A stretch of 47,007 nucleotides of DNA from a bacterium (lineage in GTDB: Bacteria; Patescibacteriota; Doudnabacteria; UBA920; VMFF01), in contig JAJZOG010000009.1 in NCBI GenBank assembly GCA_021811585.1, positions 1-47,007 on the forward strand. Direction: 5' to 3'. A program made the translations under genes and the position numbers. The notes under the pieces are model-generated. The model was not told the DNA's origin, did not search any database, and saw only the letters and a list, made by a program, of their open reading frames with translations. Positions 18,788-27,086 of the stretch are shown piece after piece (position 1 is the first letter of the stretch; the number at the start of each line of letters is the position of its first letter).

Positions 18788-18870
18788 ACAAAAGAAGCCA
18801 AGCAATTCAAGCGCAGAACATACAAAGTTTAATTTTTTCTTAAAAAATGCGTGAAATATGTGGAAAAATA

Positions 18871-18879
18871 TGCTAAAAT
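18871..18879 (+). promoter_or_regulatory. extended -10 promoter giving a leaderless tsaE mRNA
   Basis: TGC-TAAAAT (hexamer 18874-18879) within TATGCTAAAAT ends exactly 6 nt before the tsaE ATG at 18886. The core is identical to the ruvA promoter. There is no Shine-Dalgarno sequence. Confidence 0.6.
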
Positions 18880-18885
18880 ACATGC

Positions 18886-19302
18886 ATGGAAAAGCAAATC
18901 CGCGATTTAAAAGAAATGAAGAAATTCGCGGCCGAATTCGGGAAAACCCTGAAAGGTGGGGAAATTATAGCCCTTAAAGGCGAATTAGGCGCCGGTAAAA
19001 CAGCTTTTGTAAAATTTTTATTAAGTTCCAAAGGGATTGATAAAAAAATTCTCAGCCCCACTTTTGTCCTCATGGTCCCTTATAAAAAATCCGGGGAGGT
19101 TTATTACCATATGGATCTTTACAGGACAAAATCAATCAAAGAAATTCGCGCCCTTGGGACAGACCAGCTCTGGGGCAAAAAAAACAATATATTTTTAATA
19201 GAATGGGCTGACAAAATAAAAAAACATCTGCCGAAAAGCAAAACTACTTTTATTAAATTTCGGATTAAAGGTCATGGTAGGGTGTTGGAAATAAAAAAAT
19301 AG
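18886..19302 (+). CDS. tsaE: tRNA t6A synthesis ATPase TsaE
   Basis: 138-residue P-loop ATPase that regenerates the TsaBDE complex in N6-threonylcarbamoyl-adenosine synthesis. It shows Walker A ALKGELGAGKTAFVK (about residues 30-44), the switch segment ILSPTFVLMVPY, the HMDLYR motif and LIEWADKI, all standard. Length is typical. It is the first gene of a plus operon with ruvB 12 nt downstream. The first ATG of an ATGCATGG cluster is out of frame; the second, at 18886, starts the gene and is placed 6 nt after an extended -10. Confidence 0.93.
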   Translation: MEKQIRDLKEMKKFAAEFGKTLKGGEIIALKGELGAGKTAFVKFLLSSKGIDKKILSPTFVLMVPYKKSGEVYYHMDLYRTKSIKEIRALGTDQLWGKKNNIFLIEWADKIKKHLPKSKTTFIKFRIKGHGRVLEIKK

Positions 19303-19314
19303 GCATTTGAAATT

Positions 19315-20355
19315 ATGATTGCTTCATCAAAATCAAAAACCGAAAGCGAAAAAGACGAAAACATACTTTCGCCGCTGCAAAAAGACGCGAGCCTGGACAG
19401 CCAGCTGCGGCCCAAAACGCTTTCAGAATATATTGGCCAGGAAAAAATAAAAGAAAACCTGAATGTTTTGATTCGGGCGGCAAAAGGGCGCGGCGAAAAT
19501 ATTGAACACGTGCTTTTTTACGGCCCGCCGGGGTTGGGCAAAACAACCCTGGCATACATAATGGCAAATGAAATGGGGGTAAATATAAAAATTACCTCTG
19601 GGCCGGCGATTGAGCGCGTCGGCGATCTTGCCAGTATTCTTACAAACCTTGCCGAAAACGATATCCTCTTTATAGATGAAATCCACCGCCTAAATAAAAA
19701 TATTGAAGAAGTGCTCTATCCGGCAATGGAAGAATTTGCCCTGGATTTGATTTTGGGCAAAGGGCCTGGCGCAAGATCCATGCGCATTTCCCTGCCGCAT
19801 TTCACTATTATAGGGGCAACCACGCGCGCGGGCTTGATTTCTTCGCCATTGCGCGACAGATTTGGAATGATACAGCGCCTGGATTTTTACGAACAAGATG
19901 AAATTGAAAAAATTCTCAGGCGCAGCGCCAATATCCTGGGCTTGGAATTTGAAAGCGCGGCCATAATTGAGCTCGCAAAACGTTCCCGCTTTACTCCGCG
20001 CATAGCCAACCGCCTTTTAAAGCGCGTTCGCGATTTTGCCGAAGTCCACGGCAGCGGCAAATTGACTTCCGAGACCGCGGCGCAGGCCTTTGAGCTTTTG
20101 CAAATCGACAGCGTCGGCTTGGATAAAAACGACATCAGAATCATCGAAACAATCATAGATAAATTTGCCGGCGGGCCGGTTGGATTAAAAACCTTGGCGC
20201 TTTCCACATCAGAAGAAGAAGATACTATTGAAGATGTTTATGAACCTTATCTTCTGCGCCTCGGTTTTATCAACAGGACCCCGAAAGGGCGCGAGGCAAC
20301 AGATGCGGCTTATCGCCACACCGGCAAAAAAAATGCCAAAAACCCGCTCTTATGA
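19315..20355 (+). CDS. ruvB: Holliday junction helicase RuvB
   Basis: 346-residue AAA+ motor that drives branch migration with RuvA. It has [21 protein letters not shown], Walker [13 protein letters not shown], Walker [26 protein letters not shown], the sensor I/arginine-finger region [21 protein letters not shown], and the winged-helix end ([39 protein letters not shown]). The first 25 residues are a charged, family-variable extension. It follows tsaE closely and precedes two membrane protein genes. Confidence 0.97.
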   Translation: MIASSKSKTESEKDENILSPLQKDASLDSQLRPKTLSEYIGQEKIKENLNVLIRAAKGRGENIEHVLFYGPPGLGKTTLAYIMANEMGVNIKITSGPAIERVGDLASILTNLAENDILFIDEIHRLNKNIEEVLYPAMEEFALDLILGKGPGARSMRISLPHFTIIGATTRAGLISSPLRDRFGMIQRLDFYEQDEIEKILRRSANILGLEFESAAIIELAKRSRFTPRIANRLLKRVRDFAEVHGSGKLTSETAAQAFELLQIDSVGLDKNDIRIIETIIDKFAGGPVGLKTLALSTSEEEDTIEDVYEPYLLRLGFINRTPKGREATDAAYRHTGKKNAKNPLL

Positions 20356-20375
20356 TATTCTGTTTATAGAAAACA

Positions 20376-20606
20376 ATGGGCGCTCAATTACCAACAATCA
20401 ACCCCACGGGAATAGGACAGGCAATAGCCGGCGTGTTTTTTTACGTCCTTGTAATTATCGCCCTTTTCCTGAGCATTATGTCCATATACGCGCTGGTGCG
20501 CTACGGCAAATCCAAGGCCCTTACGCTTTTCATTTCGATAATTTATTTGATTTTCTTTTTCTCGCTCTTAAATCAGGGCATCTCAATATTAAGCTCTATT
20601 AAATAG
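20376..20606 (+). CDS. small two-helix membrane protein
   Basis: 76-residue protein that I cannot assign to a family. Two hydrophobic segments are visible (about residues 15-40, IAGVFFYVLVIIALFLSIMS, and 50-72), joined by a short basic loop (RYGKSKA), which predicts cytoplasmic placement of the loop. It lies 20 nt after ruvB and 1 nt before the PH-domain gene, so it is probably co-transcribed and may assemble with that membrane protein. A longer overlapping frame starting at 20228 inside ruvB is a shadow. Confidence 0.6.
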   Translation: MGAQLPTINPTGIGQAIAGVFFYVLVIIALFLSIMSIYALVRYGKSKALTLFISIIYLIFFFSLLNQGISILSSIK

Positions 20607-20607
20607 T

Positions 20608-21168
20608 ATGAGATCGCTTTTCCCCGGGCAGCAACAAAACGAGAGAATAGTAATGGTTGTGCGCAAGCACTGGTTTTATCTATTCGAGGAAATAATCGTT
20701 TGGCTTGTGTTTGTGGTTGCTCTTTTTGGCATCGACAAATATACGCCAATTTATCTGCCGTCTTTGTATACGCCAACCCTAATCCCTTATATGGCGCTAT
20801 TTAAAAATATTTACACTTTGTTTTTAATGCTGGGCTTGTTCATGCTTTGGGAAATGTATTATTTGAATATCCAGATAATCACAGATGAAAGGGTTGTTGA
20901 TATTTCCCAGGACGGGATTTTCAGCCACACTGTCTCAGAACTCTCCATGGAAAATATCGAAGATGTTACAGGCGAAAACAAAGGGTTCTTGGGGACGATT
21001 TTTAACTTTGGAAATGTTTACGTGCAAACCGCCGCGCACTTGGACAGGTTTACTTTTAAAATGGTGCCTGATCCCGAGGACCTGGAAAAGCAGCTCCTGG
21101 ATTTATATCAGAAGTTTGTCCACAATAAAGAGCCGGAAGACAGGGAACAAATCCTTATGCAAAAATAA
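20608..21168 (+). CDS. membrane protein with bacterial PH (YdbS-like) domain
   Basis: 186 residues. Two transmembrane helices (about 25-45, FEEIIVWLVFVVALFGIDKY, and 68-90) are followed by a bacterial PH-like domain with the pattern YYLNIQIITDERVVDISQDGIFSHTVSELSMENIEDV and GNVYVQTAAHLDRFTFKMVPDPEDL, as in DUF304/YdbS-type proteins. Function is unknown; such proteins sit in the envelope. The start ATG is 1 nt after the upstream stop. A strong bidirectional terminator follows directly, ending the operon. Confidence 0.78.
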   Translation: MRSLFPGQQQNERIVMVVRKHWFYLFEEIIVWLVFVVALFGIDKYTPIYLPSLYTPTLIPYMALFKNIYTLFLMLGLFMLWEMYYLNIQIITDERVVDISQDGIFSHTVSELSMENIEDVTGENKGFLGTIFNFGNVYVQTAAHLDRFTFKMVPDPEDLEKQLLDLYQKFVHNKEPEDREQILMQK

Positions 21169-21193
21169 AAACCGCGGGTGTCGCGGTTTTTTT
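21167..21193. terminator. bidirectional terminator
   Basis: AAAACCGCG (about 21167-21176) and CGCGGTTTT (21182-21190) form a strong stem around a five-base loop. It has an A run on the left and a T run on the right, so it can stop both the plus tsaE operon and the convergent minus dnaA-recF run. Confidence 0.85.
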
Positions 21194-21479
21194 AATATTC
21201 ACAGCGGATTCTGTAAACCAGGTCCCTGCCAATTTTTTCATTGAGCGCGTAAATAATGCGTTTTTGGCAAACCAAAATTTGATCGGCAATATCTTTTGAT
21301 AAGCTGGCGACCCGCAAAATTCCGTTTTCAAAAGAAATTGCCATTGTCTTTTTTTCGGCGTTTGGAAAAAGGCCGGTGACAACACTTTCCCAATCGCGGC
21401 AAACGCTGTATTGCTTCACCTTTGTTTCCAATTTGTGGGTTCTTAAAGATTTTTTTACTAAAAATTCAATTTTTTGCAT
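21192..21479 (-). CDS. DUF721 / DciA-like protein
   Basis: 95-residue protein of the DUF721 type, to which the DnaB helicase loader DciA belongs. The pattern W-x2-V-V (WESVVTGLFPNAEKKT), a central strand set (AISFENGILRVASLSKDIADQILVCQKRIIYALN) and a short C-terminal strand (GRDLVYRIRCEY) match the KH-like core. Its place after recF, in the dnaA-dnaN-recF cluster, is the place DciA homologues usually occupy, supporting a role in replication. There is a 43-nt gap after recF. Assignment rests on pattern and context, not on a recognisable catalytic motif. Confidence 0.7.
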   Translation of the reverse strand: MQKIEFLVKKSLRTHKLETKVKQYSVCRDWESVVTGLFPNAEKKTMAISFENGILRVASLSKDIADQILVCQKRIIYALNEKIGRDLVYRIRCEY

Positions 21480-21522
21480 TTTGTTTTGGGTTGAAGTTTG
21501 TTGATTAAGGCTGGCCTACCTA

Positions 21523-22590
21523 TTAAATCCTTAAACTCACATGCTGCGCCTGCATCTCAATAGGGACAATGCTTGTCAGGAATGTTTGAAACCTACCTTT
21601 TAAATATTTCAAAAGGAAAACCCTGCGGTCCTCGTCCAATTCCGAAAGCACGTCGTCCAAAAGCAAAATCGGCCTGTCATTATTTTGTGTTAAAAATTCC
21701 AGCTCCAAAATTTTTAATGCAAGTATTTGGGAGCGAAGCTCTCCGCGGGAAGAAAACGGCGGCAAGTATATTCCTTCGCTTACCAGCGAAAAGTCGTCCC
21801 TGTGCGGCCCAAACAAGCTCATACCCACAACTATTTCCTTGTCTTGGTTCTCAAAAAGGGCTTTTTTAAAATTCCCATAAATGGCGGTTTTATTATCCCC
21901 TTCGATGGTTTTATATTCCACCTCAACCGGACGTGAAAAGCCCGAAATCGATGCGTAAACATCCGAGATGCTCTGATTCAAAAAATCTATGAATTCTTTT
22001 CGTTTTAGAATTATTTCCGTTCCAAAAATCGCCTGTTGCTCGTTCCAGGTTTGCAGTTCCGAAAGGGATGATATTTTTGACCTGATATTTTGCAGGAGCT
22101 GGTTTTTCTGGGTGATTATTTTTTTATAATTATAGAGGTCGTCAATGTATGCCGCATTTTTTTGGGAAACCACCATATTCAAATATCTGCGCCTTTGATC
22201 AGACGGCTTGTTCATCAAATCAACGTCAGTGGGATCAAAGATAACCGCTGAAAGAAAATTTTGAACCATTTTTTTTGTTTTGCGAACGCCGTTAAGCTTA
22301 AAGTTCGCGAAAATTTTACCGCCGCGGTTTTCAAGGAATATTTCCAGCAAATTTTCTTGGCCGTTCTTTTCTATGGCTGCCCGCAACTCCAAATTAAACG
22401 TTCCTTTGGAAAAAAGATAGTTTGAAGCGTCGCGAAAAGATTTGAAAATCGAAAGAAAGTAGATTGATTCCAAAAGATTTGTTTTGCCTGTTGCGTTTGG
22501 GCCGTGGAAAATCACAAAGTCGTCCTGGAAATTGAGTTCCAGATTTTTATGATTTCTAAAATTTTTTAAAGTTATGCTGTTTACTTTCAT
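21523..22590 (-). CDS. recF: DNA replication and repair protein RecF
   Basis: 355-residue SMC-like ATPase loading RecA at gaps via RecOR. It has MKVNSITLKNFRNHKNLEL, Walker A FHGPNATGKTNLLESIYFLS, the DPTDVDLMNKPSDQRRRYLNMVVSQ segment, the ABC signature SRGELRSQILALKI and Walker B RPILLLDDVLSELDEDRR. Length is typical. It is 78 nt downstream of dnaN and 43 nt before the DUF721 gene, the classical dnaA-dnaN-recF order. Confidence 0.95.
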   Translation of the reverse strand: MKVNSITLKNFRNHKNLELNFQDDFVIFHGPNATGKTNLLESIYFLSIFKSFRDASNYLFSKGTFNLELRAAIEKNGQENLLEIFLENRGGKIFANFKLNGVRKTKKMVQNFLSAVIFDPTDVDLMNKPSDQRRRYLNMVVSQKNAAYIDDLYNYKKIITQKNQLLQNIRSKISSLSELQTWNEQQAIFGTEIILKRKEFIDFLNQSISDVYASISGFSRPVEVEYKTIEGDNKTAIYGNFKKALFENQDKEIVVGMSLFGPHRDDFSLVSEGIYLPPFSSRGELRSQILALKILELEFLTQNNDRPILLLDDVLSELDEDRRVFLLKYLKGRFQTFLTSIVPIEMQAQHVSLRI

Positions 22591-22668
22591 GCGCGCGCCC
22601 TGTTCCCCGGATTATTAAAACCAATGTGGTTTTTTTAAACTAACGTGGTTGCCAAGCCGTCCGGATAA

Positions 22669-23778
22669 CTAAATTTTAATCGGCATTACCAAATACAAAT
22701 AATCCTGCTGTTTTTCGCATTGTAAAACCGCCGGCGAATTATCGTTAATTAGTTTAAAAGTAACATCCTCGGTCCCGATTGCCGAAAGGCAATCTAAAAT
22801 ATATTTATGGTTGAAAATTGTCTTTCCTGATTGCCCGGAAACCTGGCATGGAATTGTGGCGCTACTTTCTCCGAGTTCTCCGGAAGACGAGCTTATTACC
22901 AAACTGTCTGGTTCTTTATATTCCATACTGACATTGTTTCCAACTTGTGTGAATATCCCGGCGGTTCTCATTGCTGCGCCCAGATCCGATACTTTAATTT
23001 TTATTTCAGTATTAAATTCTTTGGGGATTATTTGTTTATAATCAGGGTATTGTCCATCAATTAGCCGCGAGATTAGTTCTGTGTTTTCGGTTTTAAACAT
23101 CGCTTGATTTTGGGAAATTAAGAATTTTACAGTTTCATTGTCAGGGGCTGCGCTTAAAATTTTATTAAGCTCTTGGGCTGCGCGGCTTGGTATGATTATA
23201 TTTTTATTAATCCCTGCGGGATTTTGTATTTGAATGGTTTTTTCGGCCAGGCGATACCTGTCTGTTGCTACTATTTTCAGTGTGTTTTCTTTAATATCAA
23301 ATAAAATTCCCGACATTTCTGGTTGTGTTTCGCTGTATGCCGCGGCAAAAGCCACTTGAGAAATGCCTTGTTTAAGCTCTTTTGTGGGTATTTCTATTGT
23401 GTTGGTTTCTTCTATTTGTGGGATTAACGGAAACTCGTCAGAACCCAGACCCTTTATTTTTGTTTTGTAGTTATCTGTCTGAATTATTAGTTGGTTGTTT
23501 TCGTCCAACACCAAACTGATTTTGTCTGTGGCCGGCAGGTTATTTATCAAATTAACAAAGGTTTTTGCTGGAACAGAAACCCCACCGCCTTCTTCGACCT
23601 TGCACCGAACGACCGTGTTAATTCCTATCTCAAGATTTGTTGAAGAAATTTTTAACATCCCTTCGTTTGTTTTTATTAATACATTATTAAGCACCGGCAA
23701 GGTGGAGCTTCCGCTTGAAACCCTTGATGCCACACCCAAACCCCTTTTTAAGTTTTCTTGCGTGCAAATTATTTTCAT
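22669..23778 (-). CDS. dnaN: DNA polymerase III sliding clamp (beta)
   Basis: 369-residue beta clamp with three repeated clamp domains (about 1-120, 121-245, 246-369). Recognisable features are MKIICTQENLKRGLGVASRVSS at the start, VSVPAKTFVNLINNLP, the central AFAAAYSETQPEMSGILFDI and the C-terminal EKQQDYLYLVMPIKI, with the clamp-type end MP-[hydrophobic]. No Shine-Dalgarno sequence precedes the ATG; the 225-nt gap to dnaA is AT-rich and could hold its promoter. It lies in the minus replication cluster. Confidence 0.97.
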   Translation of the reverse strand: MKIICTQENLKRGLGVASRVSSGSSTLPVLNNVLIKTNEGMLKISSTNLEIGINTVVRCKVEEGGGVSVPAKTFVNLINNLPATDKISLVLDENNQLIIQTDNYKTKIKGLGSDEFPLIPQIEETNTIEIPTKELKQGISQVAFAAAYSETQPEMSGILFDIKENTLKIVATDRYRLAEKTIQIQNPAGINKNIIIPSRAAQELNKILSAAPDNETVKFLISQNQAMFKTENTELISRLIDGQYPDYKQIIPKEFNTEIKIKVSDLGAAMRTAGIFTQVGNNVSMEYKEPDSLVISSSSGELGESSATIPCQVSGQSGKTIFNHKYILDCLSAIGTEDVTFKLINDNSPAVLQCEKQQDYLYLVMPIKI

Positions 23779-24002
23779 ATTAAATAAATTAATTAATATA
23801 TTCAGTTGAAATAGTAGTTGGTGTTCAAAAGTGGAAAAGCCCCGCCGGCCCTTATTTAATTGGTTTTTAATAAATTTTTAAAAACAAATCTTCGTTATTG
23901 TTTGTGTTTTGTCTGGTGATAAAAAAACCACAAACCCAACAAACAAATTTTTGTAAAAGTTATTAACTTGTTATGAACAACAAATTAATAACCACCCGCA
24001 TA
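23779..24002. other. dnaA-dnaN intergenic region with DnaA-box-like sites
   Basis: 224 nt, AT-rich, with no gene. TTATTAACT (23960-23968) and TTATGAACA (23971-23979) are each near the DnaA-box consensus TTATNCACA, the second with one mismatch, and lie 2 nt apart. A short GC-rich patch (CCCCGCCGGCCC, about 23848) stands out. A promoter for dnaN is likely here but no clear -35/-10 pair was found. Confidence 0.4.
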
Positions 24003-25352
24003 TCATGTGTACAGCTTATTAACAATTAAATCAATTTCTTGCTTAATGGATTCTTTTTGGGAAACCAGGTTGGAAATTTTATCAACCGCATGCATAACGG
24101 TGGTGTGGTCCCTGCCGCCAAAATATTCTCCAATACTTGGAAAAGAATTTTCCAATTCCTCACGCATTAAAAACATGGCAATCTGTCTTGGTTTCACATA
24201 TTCTTTCCGTCGCGATTGTCTTAAAAGGTCATTGACCGTAATATTATAAAAATCCGCCACCACTTCCATGAGTTTTTTGGCAGAAACAATGCGTTTTTTG
24301 GCCGAAGCCACACTGGCAAGCAGGGTTTTTGCCTGCTCAACCGTTGGCCTGGTGTTATTTAATTGGCAGTAAACCATGAGGCGGTTTAATGCGCCCTCAA
24401 GCTCTCTTATATTATTTTGAATGTTTTCTGTGATATAACTTAAAACCTCACTATCCACGTCGTAATTTTTTTCCGCGGCCTTGGCTTTTAAGATAGCAAG
24501 CCGGGTTTCCATATCAGGGATTTGAATATCCGCCACCATCCCCCATTCAAAGCGCGAAACAAGCCGCGCCTCTATTGAAGGGATGTCTTTTGGCAGGCGA
24601 TCAGAAGACAAAACAATCTGTTTGTTGTTCTGGTGCAAAGTATTAAAGGTGTGAAAAAATTCTTCTTGGGTCTGTTCCTTGCCAGCCAAGAACTGGATAT
24701 CATCAATCATAAGAAGGTCTGCGCTTCTGTATTGCTCCTTAAATTGACTGACCTTCCCCAAACTTATTGATTGAATAAATTCGTTTGTAAATTTTTCGCT
24801 GGTAACATAAATGACTTTGGCAGAGGGGTTTTTCGCCAACACTTCGTGGCCAATTGCCTGCATTAAATGGGTTTTTCCCAAACCAACCCCTCCATAAATA
24901 AAAAGAGGGTTGTATATTTGGCCTGGTTTGGTGGCAACCGCGTAACAAGCTGCATGGGCAAGCTCATTTCCTTTGCCGATGATAAACGAATCGAATTTGT
25001 ATTTCGGATTAAGCCCGCTATTAAGCGTATTTTGTATAATTCTATTCCCGGCTGTGTTTGCAGATGAGTTGGATTTAACCTGTTGCTGTGGTTTTGGGGA
25101 ATTTGTTCCTGAGAGCACTTGATACCTAACCTCTTTTATTTCAGGGGCAACCGCTGCCAGCGCCTTAAGGATTTCACTATTATATTTGCTTTTAAGCCAA
25201 TCTCTGGTAAAAATATTCGGCGCGCTTACAATAATATAATCTTCGTTTTTTTCCAATATGGAAGTGCTTTTAAACCAAGTAATGAAGTTTGCTTTGCTTA
25301 AAGACACTTCTAAATTTCCAAGGACTGCCTGCCACAATTGTTGGTTGGTCAT
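24003..25352 (-). CDS. dnaA: chromosomal replication initiator DnaA
   Basis: 449-residue initiator. Domain I is MTNQQLWQAVLGNLEVSLSK to about residue 80; a short variable domain II follows (KPQQQVKSNSSANTAGN). The AAA+ domain has Walker A GGVGLGKTHLMQAIG, Walker B LLMIDDIQFLAGKEQTQEEFFHTFN and the sensor/Arg-finger region EARLVSRFEWGMVADIQ. The DNA-binding domain IV has SRRKEYVKPRQIAMFLMREEL and the signature GGRDHTTVMHAVDKI. An AGGA ribosome site lies about 5 nt before the ATG. It is divergent from rpmH across the likely origin. Confidence 0.98.
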   Translation of the reverse strand: MTNQQLWQAVLGNLEVSLSKANFITWFKSTSILEKNEDYIIVSAPNIFTRDWLKSKYNSEILKALAAVAPEIKEVRYQVLSGTNSPKPQQQVKSNSSANTAGNRIIQNTLNSGLNPKYKFDSFIIGKGNELAHAACYAVATKPGQIYNPLFIYGGVGLGKTHLMQAIGHEVLAKNPSAKVIYVTSEKFTNEFIQSISLGKVSQFKEQYRSADLLMIDDIQFLAGKEQTQEEFFHTFNTLHQNNKQIVLSSDRLPKDIPSIEARLVSRFEWGMVADIQIPDMETRLAILKAKAAEKNYDVDSEVLSYITENIQNNIRELEGALNRLMVYCQLNNTRPTVEQAKTLLASVASAKKRIVSAKKLMEVVADFYNITVNDLLRQSRRKEYVKPRQIAMFLMREELENSFPSIGEYFGGRDHTTVMHAVDKISNLVSQKESIKQEIDLIVNKLYT

Positions 25353-25500
25353 AAGATCCTGCCAAAAAAGAAAGTTAAAATTGCTTTTTCATATTAACAA
25401 GTAGTTATTAACATGTAAAATTGGTTAATATAAGCAAAAAAAATTATAAAAGATTAAAAATTGTTTATAGTTTGGGGGAAAGGTGGGGATAGTGGACAAT

Positions 25501-25570
25501 GGGGGTTGGGGGTTGGTAGATGGTAGTTGGTAGATAGTAGATAGTAGTTAGTGGTTGGGTGGGGGTGGTT
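25501..25570 (+). repeat. tandem 7-bp repeat, ten units, C-free
   Basis: Units beginning at 25501, 25508 and every 7 nt to 25564 read GGGGGTT, GGGGGTT, GGTAGAT, GGTAGTT, GGTAGAT, AGTAGAT, AGTAGTT, AGTGGTT, GGGTGGG, GGTGGTT. The consensus is about RGTRGWT. The plus strand has no C from 25498 to 25576. The upstream G runs at 25474-25478, 25485-25488, 25501-25505 and 25508-25512 could form a G-quadruplex. Confidence 0.85.
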
Positions 25571-25623
25571 GTAAATCCTTACAATAAAATTTTGTTATCT
25601 AAATATTACAATTAAATTTTTTC

Positions 25624-25652
25624 TTGCAAAAAATATATAATTCCAGTATAAT
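25624..25652 (+). promoter_or_regulatory. promoter of the rpmH operon
   Basis: TTGCAA (25624-25629), a 17-nt spacer, then TATAAT (25647-25652). This is a near-consensus sigma70 promoter. The start would be near 25659, giving a leader of about 21 nt for rpmH. Confidence 0.8.
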
Positions 25653-25679
25653 TTGAAAGAAAATAATTAATTTTTGAAA

Positions 25680-25814
25680 ATGAAGCGCACATATCAACCA
25701 AAACGCAAACACAGAAAAAGACGCCACGGCTTTATGAAAAGAATGAATACAAAAAGCGGCAGAAAGGTTTTGTCGGCAAGAAGGACAAAAAAGAGGAAAA
25801 GGTTGTCTATCTAA
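25680..25814 (+). CDS. rpmH: 50S ribosomal protein L34
   Basis: 44-residue, extremely basic protein of the large subunit. The reading starts ATG at 25680 and ends TAA at 25812-25814. The sequence [19 protein letters not shown], then [19 protein letters not shown], is the standard L34. It opens the rpmH-rnpA-yidD-yidC-khpB operon, with rnpA 3 nt downstream, a widely conserved order beside oriC. Confidence 0.97.
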   Translation: MKRTYQPKRKHRKRRHGFMKRMNTKSGRKVLSARRTKKRKRLSI

Positions 25815-25817
25815 CTG

Positions 25818-26153
25818 ATGCTAAAAAAAATCAACAGGATACGAAAAACCAGGGAAATGAACAAGGTTTATAAGTTAGGGAAAACAATCCACACCTCAAC
25901 CCTGGTTATTAAATTTTTTGAGGATTCCAAGATCCGCATAGCCTTCGTTATTTCAAAAAAAATTTCAAAAAAAGCCGTTGATAGAAATAGGATCAAGCGG
26001 GTGTTGCGGGAATTTTTAAGATTAAACATGGAGAGATTGAAAACCGGCGACTATATGATAAACGCGAAAACAAGAATAGCCGCGCTTGATAACGCAAGTA
26101 TTCGTTTGGAACTGGACCACGCCTTAAGAAAGGGATATTTATGGAAAGTATAA
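25818..26153 (+). CDS. rnpA: ribonuclease P protein component
   Basis: 111-residue protein subunit of RNase P, which assists the catalytic RNA in removing 5' leaders from pre-tRNAs. The family pattern is visible: the KINRIRKTREMNKVYKLGKT start and the RNR-type motif KKISKKAVDRNRIKRVLREFLRLN with the central Lys/Arg residues that bind RNA. It starts 3 nt after the rpmH stop and overlaps yidD by 13 nt. The RNase P RNA was not found in this window. Confidence 0.94.
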   Translation: MLKKINRIRKTREMNKVYKLGKTIHTSTLVIKFFEDSKIRIAFVISKKISKKAVDRNRIKRVLREFLRLNMERLKTGDYMINAKTRIAALDNASIRLELDHALRKGYLWKV

Positions 26154-26368
26154 TTATAAAAACAATTGAGCTGTATCAAAAAACGCTCTCACCTGACCAT
26201 GGCTGGCTGAAAAACCGGCACCCCCAAGGATTTTGCAAGTATTATCCTTCTTGTTCCGAATATACCAAACAGAGTATAAAAAAATACGGAATTTTAGGCT
26301 TATTTAAGGGATTTTATAGAATTATTAGGTGCAACCCTTTCAGTAAGGGCGGCATTGATTTGGCATAG
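26141..26368 (+). CDS. yidD: membrane protein insertion efficiency factor YidD
   Basis: 75-residue YidD-type protein that helps membrane insertion together with YidC. The family signature is present: IELYQKTLSPDHGW near the start, then CKYYPSCSEYTKQSIKKYG with the conserved cysteines, and IIRCNPFSKGGIDL. Its ATG overlaps the end of rnpA by 13 nt and yidC follows 3 nt downstream. An amphipathic N-terminal helix suggests a peripheral membrane position. Confidence 0.94.
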   Translation: MESIIIKTIELYQKTLSPDHGWLKNRHPQGFCKYYPSCSEYTKQSIKKYGILGLFKGFYRIIRCNPFSKGGIDLA

Positions 26369-26371
26369 TAA

Positions 26372-27076
26372 ATGGCAAATATTTTTGACATTATTCTGGT
26401 AAAACCAATCCTAAATGTATTGGTGATTTTTTATAATATTATTCCGGGGCACGATATAGGTGTGGTTATAATTTTATTGACCCTGCTTATCCGTGCGGCA
26501 ATGATTCCTTCTTTTCATAAATCTTTGCATTCGCAAAAAAAGATGGCTGACCTCCAGCCGAAAATGAATGAAATTCGGGAAAAATATAAAAGCGACCAAG
26601 CAGAGCAAGCAAAAAAATTAATGGCTCTTTACAAAGAGCATAAGATAAGCCCGTTTTCATCCTGTTTGCCATTGCTTATTCAATTTCCTATTTTGATTGC
26701 TCTGTATCGCGTTTTGCTTATTGGCCTTGGCGGGCATGATATGGGAAGTTATTTGTATTCTTTTGTTCATAACCCCGGGGCGCTAAACCCTTATTTTATA
26801 CATTGGATAAACTTGGCAAAGCCAAGTGTTTCGCTTGGCATTGCAGCGGGCTTAATTCAATTTGTCCAATCAAAAATGATGATGCCTTCAACGCCAAGCA
26901 ATGACACCGCTACAAAAGCCATGTCAGCCCAAGCCCTTTATATTTTACCTGTAATAACAGTGCTGTTTTCATTGAAATTGCCTGCCGGCTTGCCTCTTTA
27001 TTGGATTGTCATGACCTTGGTTGCCATTGTCCAGCAATTCTTTATAATGAGGAGTAATAAAGCCGAGATGGCATAA
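26372..27076 (+). CDS. yidC: YidC/Oxa1-family membrane insertase
   Basis: 234-residue insertase of the short (Gram-positive-like) kind, without the large periplasmic domain. Hydrophobic helices occur near residues 8-45, 105-120, 143-165 and 190-225. The core motif is GVVIILLTLLIRAAMIPSFHKSLHSQKKM, whose Arg at the end of the first core helix is the conserved substrate-contact residue, followed by the cytoplasmic coiled hairpin (QPKMNEIREKYKSDQAEQAKKLMALYKEH) and the FPILIALYRVL helix. The first helix lacks a lipoprotein Cys. It sits after yidD and before khpB. Confidence 0.95.
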   Translation: MANIFDIILVKPILNVLVIFYNIIPGHDIGVVIILLTLLIRAAMIPSFHKSLHSQKKMADLQPKMNEIREKYKSDQAEQAKKLMALYKEHKISPFSSCLPLLIQFPILIALYRVLLIGLGGHDMGSYLYSFVHNPGALNPYFIHWINLAKPSVSLGIAAGLIQFVQSKMMMPSTPSNDTATKAMSAQALYILPVITVLFSLKLPAGLPLYWIVMTLVAIVQQFFIMRSNKAEMA

Positions 27077-27086
27077 AGAAAACAGC

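Larger units (their letters stand above)
25353..25679. other. candidate origin of replication (dnaA-rpmH intergenic)
   Basis: 327 nt between divergent dnaA and rpmH, a location of oriC in many bacteria. Left part (25353-25473) is AT-rich and holds TTATTAACA (25405-25413, one mismatch from the DnaA box). Then four G runs (25474-25512) and a ten-unit heptamer array (25501-25570) with no C on the plus strand, then an AT-rich stretch with the rpmH promoter. TAG trinucleotides recur within the array, reminiscent of the DnaA-trio element. No canonical TTATCCACA is present, so the assignment is by context and composition. Confidence 0.6.

Noticed and set aside
20228-20602. 124-codon frame overlapping the end of ruvB
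   Set aside because: It overlaps ruvB and the small membrane protein gene in another frame, and its sequence has no sense of its own.
25353-25679. CRISPR array or prophage attachment site at the repeat region
   Set aside because: The heptamers are contiguous with no spacers, no cas genes are nearby, and no integrase is present.
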